Shown: in pieces, positions 62,777 to 64,000 of the stretch | How the letters are laid out: each line of letters starts with the position of its first letter | How positions within the stretch are numbered: position 1 is the first letter of the stretch | Source: Microbacterium sp. Root553 | GTDB taxonomy: Bacteria > Actinomycetota > Actinomycetes > Actinomycetales > Microbacteriaceae | Direction of reading: 5' to 3' | Assembly (NCBI RefSeq): GCF_001426995.1 | Contig: NZ_LMFY01000003.1 | Coordinates: 124,001-188,000, forward strand | Length of the DNA stretch: 64,000 nt | Notes under the pieces: generated by a model | The model's database searches: none | What the model was told of the DNA's origin: nothing | What the model saw: the letters and a program-made list of their open reading frames with translations, nothing else | Translations under genes and position numbers: made by a program

Positions 62777-62823
62777 ACATGACGATTTGGGGGTACTATG
62801 GGCTATGACATCCAGTGGGGGGC

Positions 62824-63135
62824 ATGGTGCGTATCGAGTTCGAGGACGATCTGGTGTGCGCGTTCTGCGAACAGCACGTCGGCATCGTCTTCCCATGGCC
62901 CTCGACGCTTCGACGTCCTCTGATGACGCGGATGCAGAGCCTTGATGCGGCAGTCGACGAGCGGGACATTCTCGCTCTGAGTTCACTGGACTACGCGCCC
63001 GACAGCGCGACCAGCGGCACCATCCGTATCGACACGGCGTATCGGCTGGGCATCGAGTTTCTGCCCGGCCGTCCAGCGGTTGTGTCGATCCTTGGCCTCG
63101 CGCCAGCACCAGCAACAGGAGACCGTAATGAATGA
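62824..63135 (+). CDS. HigB/RelE-like toxin
   Basis: A 103-residue protein with V-R-I-E-F-E-D-D-L-V at the start and G-T-I-R-I-D-T-A-Y-R-L-G-I-E-F late, the pattern of HigB-type mRNA interferases. No catalytic residues can be assigned with confidence. The ATG at 62824 has GGGGGG upstream; a GTG at 62815 is an alternative. It overlaps the next gene by 8 nt, as toxin-antitoxin genes do. Confidence 0.65.
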   Translation: MVRIEFEDDLVCAFCEQHVGIVFPWPSTLRRPLMTRMQSLDAAVDERDILALSSLDYAPDSATSGTIRIDTAYRLGIEFLPGRPAVVSILGLAPAPATGDRNE

Positions 63136-64000
63136 GTTCCGCGCCGACGACGTTCAGCCAGCGGGGGATCATCTGCTTGAAGAGTTGACCGCGAGAGGGT
63201 GGACGCAGGCCGAGTTCGCCGGCATCCTTGGCCGCCCAGTGCAGTTCCTCTCGGAGATCATCAATGGGAAGAAAGAGATCACGAGGGAGTCCGCCGCCCA
63301 GATCGGGGCCGCGCTTGGAACGTCGGCGGAGTACTGGCTCAACTGGCAGGACCGGTATCACTTGGCTCTTCAAGCCGCTGACACCGAGGCTGTGGCGAGA
63401 CTGGCTGCCGTGCGCCGGCGTGTTCACCTCAGGGAGTCGTTTCCCGTTTCGGTTCTCGCCGGGCGGGGGCTCATTCACGCAAGCGATCCGGAACAACAAG
63501 AGCGCGACATTCTTCGGCTCTACCGGATTTCCTCGTTGGACAAGCGCGAAATGTTCGAGCTGGCAGCTCGGCGCTCAAATGTCGCTGAACCGATGACGCA
63601 ATTGCAAGAAGCTTGGTTCGTATGCGTCCGGGATAAAGCGGATCGCATCAATGTCGGCGGCTATCGCGCACGTCGCTTTGGTGAATTGGTGCAAACTCTT
63701 CCGCAGCGGATCAAGTCGGAGGACGACTTTGAGTGGTTGCCTGAGGCATTCGCTGAAGTCGGAGTCAAGCTAGTCCACATCGACACATTCCCGACGAGCA
63801 AGCTCGATGGGTGCGCTTTCGTCGTAGACGGCACACCGGTAATCGGACTCACCGGTCGTGGCAAACGACTCGACAAAGTCTTCTTCACCTTGCTGCACGA
63901 AGCAGCGCACATTCTTCTCGACCACGTCGGGTCGAGGCCGATTGTCGATGAAGTGGATGCAGATCACGATCCCCACCGACTGATTGAAGATGAGGCCGAC
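63128..64000 (+). CDS. HigA-like antitoxin fused to ImmA/IrrE metallopeptidase (partial)
   Basis: The first 291 residues are in the window and no stop is reached. An N-terminal HTH (residues 18-70: W-T-Q-A-E-F-A-G-I-L-G-R, E-I-I-N-G-K-K-E-I-T) is followed by a linker domain and the zinc motif L-L-H-E-A-A-H-I-L-L near residue 258. HigA-type repressors with ImmA-like peptidases are autoregulators of toxin-antitoxin operons; the peptidase may remove the regulator on stress. AGGAGA precedes the ATG. Confidence 0.85.
   Translation, partial: MNEFRADDVQPAGDHLLEELTARGWTQAEFAGILGRPVQFLSEIINGKKEITRESAAQIGAALGTSAEYWLNWQDRYHLALQAADTEAVARLAAVRRRVHLRESFPVSVLAGRGLIHASDPEQQERDILRLYRISSLDKREMFELAARRSNVAEPMTQLQEAWFVCVRDKADRINVGGYRARRFGELVQTLPQRIKSEDDFEWLPEAFAEVGVKLVHIDTFPTSKLDGCAFVVDGTPVIGLTGRGKRLDKVFFTLLHEAAHILLDHVGSRPIVDEVDADHDPHRLIEDEAD

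Noticed and set aside
50479..64000. Prophage or transposon
   Set aside because: No integrase, transposase, capsid, portal or terminal repeat was seen inside the window.

Overview
The window is high-GC chromosomal DNA of an actinobacterium. Gene content points to the family Microbacteriaceae, probably a Microbacterium-like organism. Supporting signs are the acyl-CoA carboxylase set with a small epsilon subunit, an LpdA-type flavoprotein, a DUF3039 protein, a Ku/LigD end-joining pair without a phosphoesterase domain, and many genes that appear leaderless (a TANNNT hexamer ending 6-7 nt before the start codon). The genus is inferred; no rRNA is present to confirm it.

Positions 1-50,560 are mostly ordinary chromosome. 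In order: start of an sdh operon (-); manC; a nucleoside uptake and salvage cluster (BMP lipoprotein, ABC ATPase, two permeases, cdd, deoA, add); a secreted deacetylase-like protein; a lipase-like hydrolase and an FAD monooxygenase; a complete mannitol PTS operon on the minus strand (orphan EIIB, HPr, EI, EIICB, EIIA, mtlD) facing a divergent MtlR-type activator; a purine salvage operon (PNP, phosphohexomutase/phosphopentomutase, second HPr); lpdA; acyl-CoA carboxylase genes (alpha, and further on beta plus epsilon) with maf; a TRAM/RumA-like methyltransferase; a two-component system with a third degenerate sensor gene; a ROK regulator; a nucleotidyltransferase; an ABC exporter whose ATPase has a histone-H1-like tail; pncB, murI, rph, rdgB; a DHFR-like reductase; a CDF metal exporter; LigD and Ku; DedA; and tRNA-Leu(UAG).

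From about 51,100 to the right edge the window becomes accessory DNA. It holds four small proteins with HEPN-type R-x4-H motifs, a directly repeated pair of 105-residue paralogues flanking one of them, a frameshifted DUF6504-like gene, a decayed LacI-type regulator, a two-gene module of a GHKL ATPase and a large phosphoribosyltransferase-like protein, a small membrane protein, and then the most interesting locus. That locus is a minus-strand operon at 60,735-62,683 encoding a Pycsar-type nucleotide cyclase, an E2 (ubiquitin-conjugating-like) protein and a DUF5706 membrane effector. A HEPN-like gene lies just downstream, and a divergent HigB / HigA-ImmA toxin-antitoxin pair runs off the window.

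The working hypothesis is that this is a Pycsar anti-phage system with an added E2 enzyme. The cyclase ends in a C-terminal glycine, the kind of residue that CBASS E2 enzymes conjugate, so the cyclase may be primed or restrained by E2-mediated conjugation as in type II CBASS. The shared intergenic palindrome could also couple its transcription to the adjacent toxin-antitoxin pair. These functional links are inferences from sequence and gene order only.
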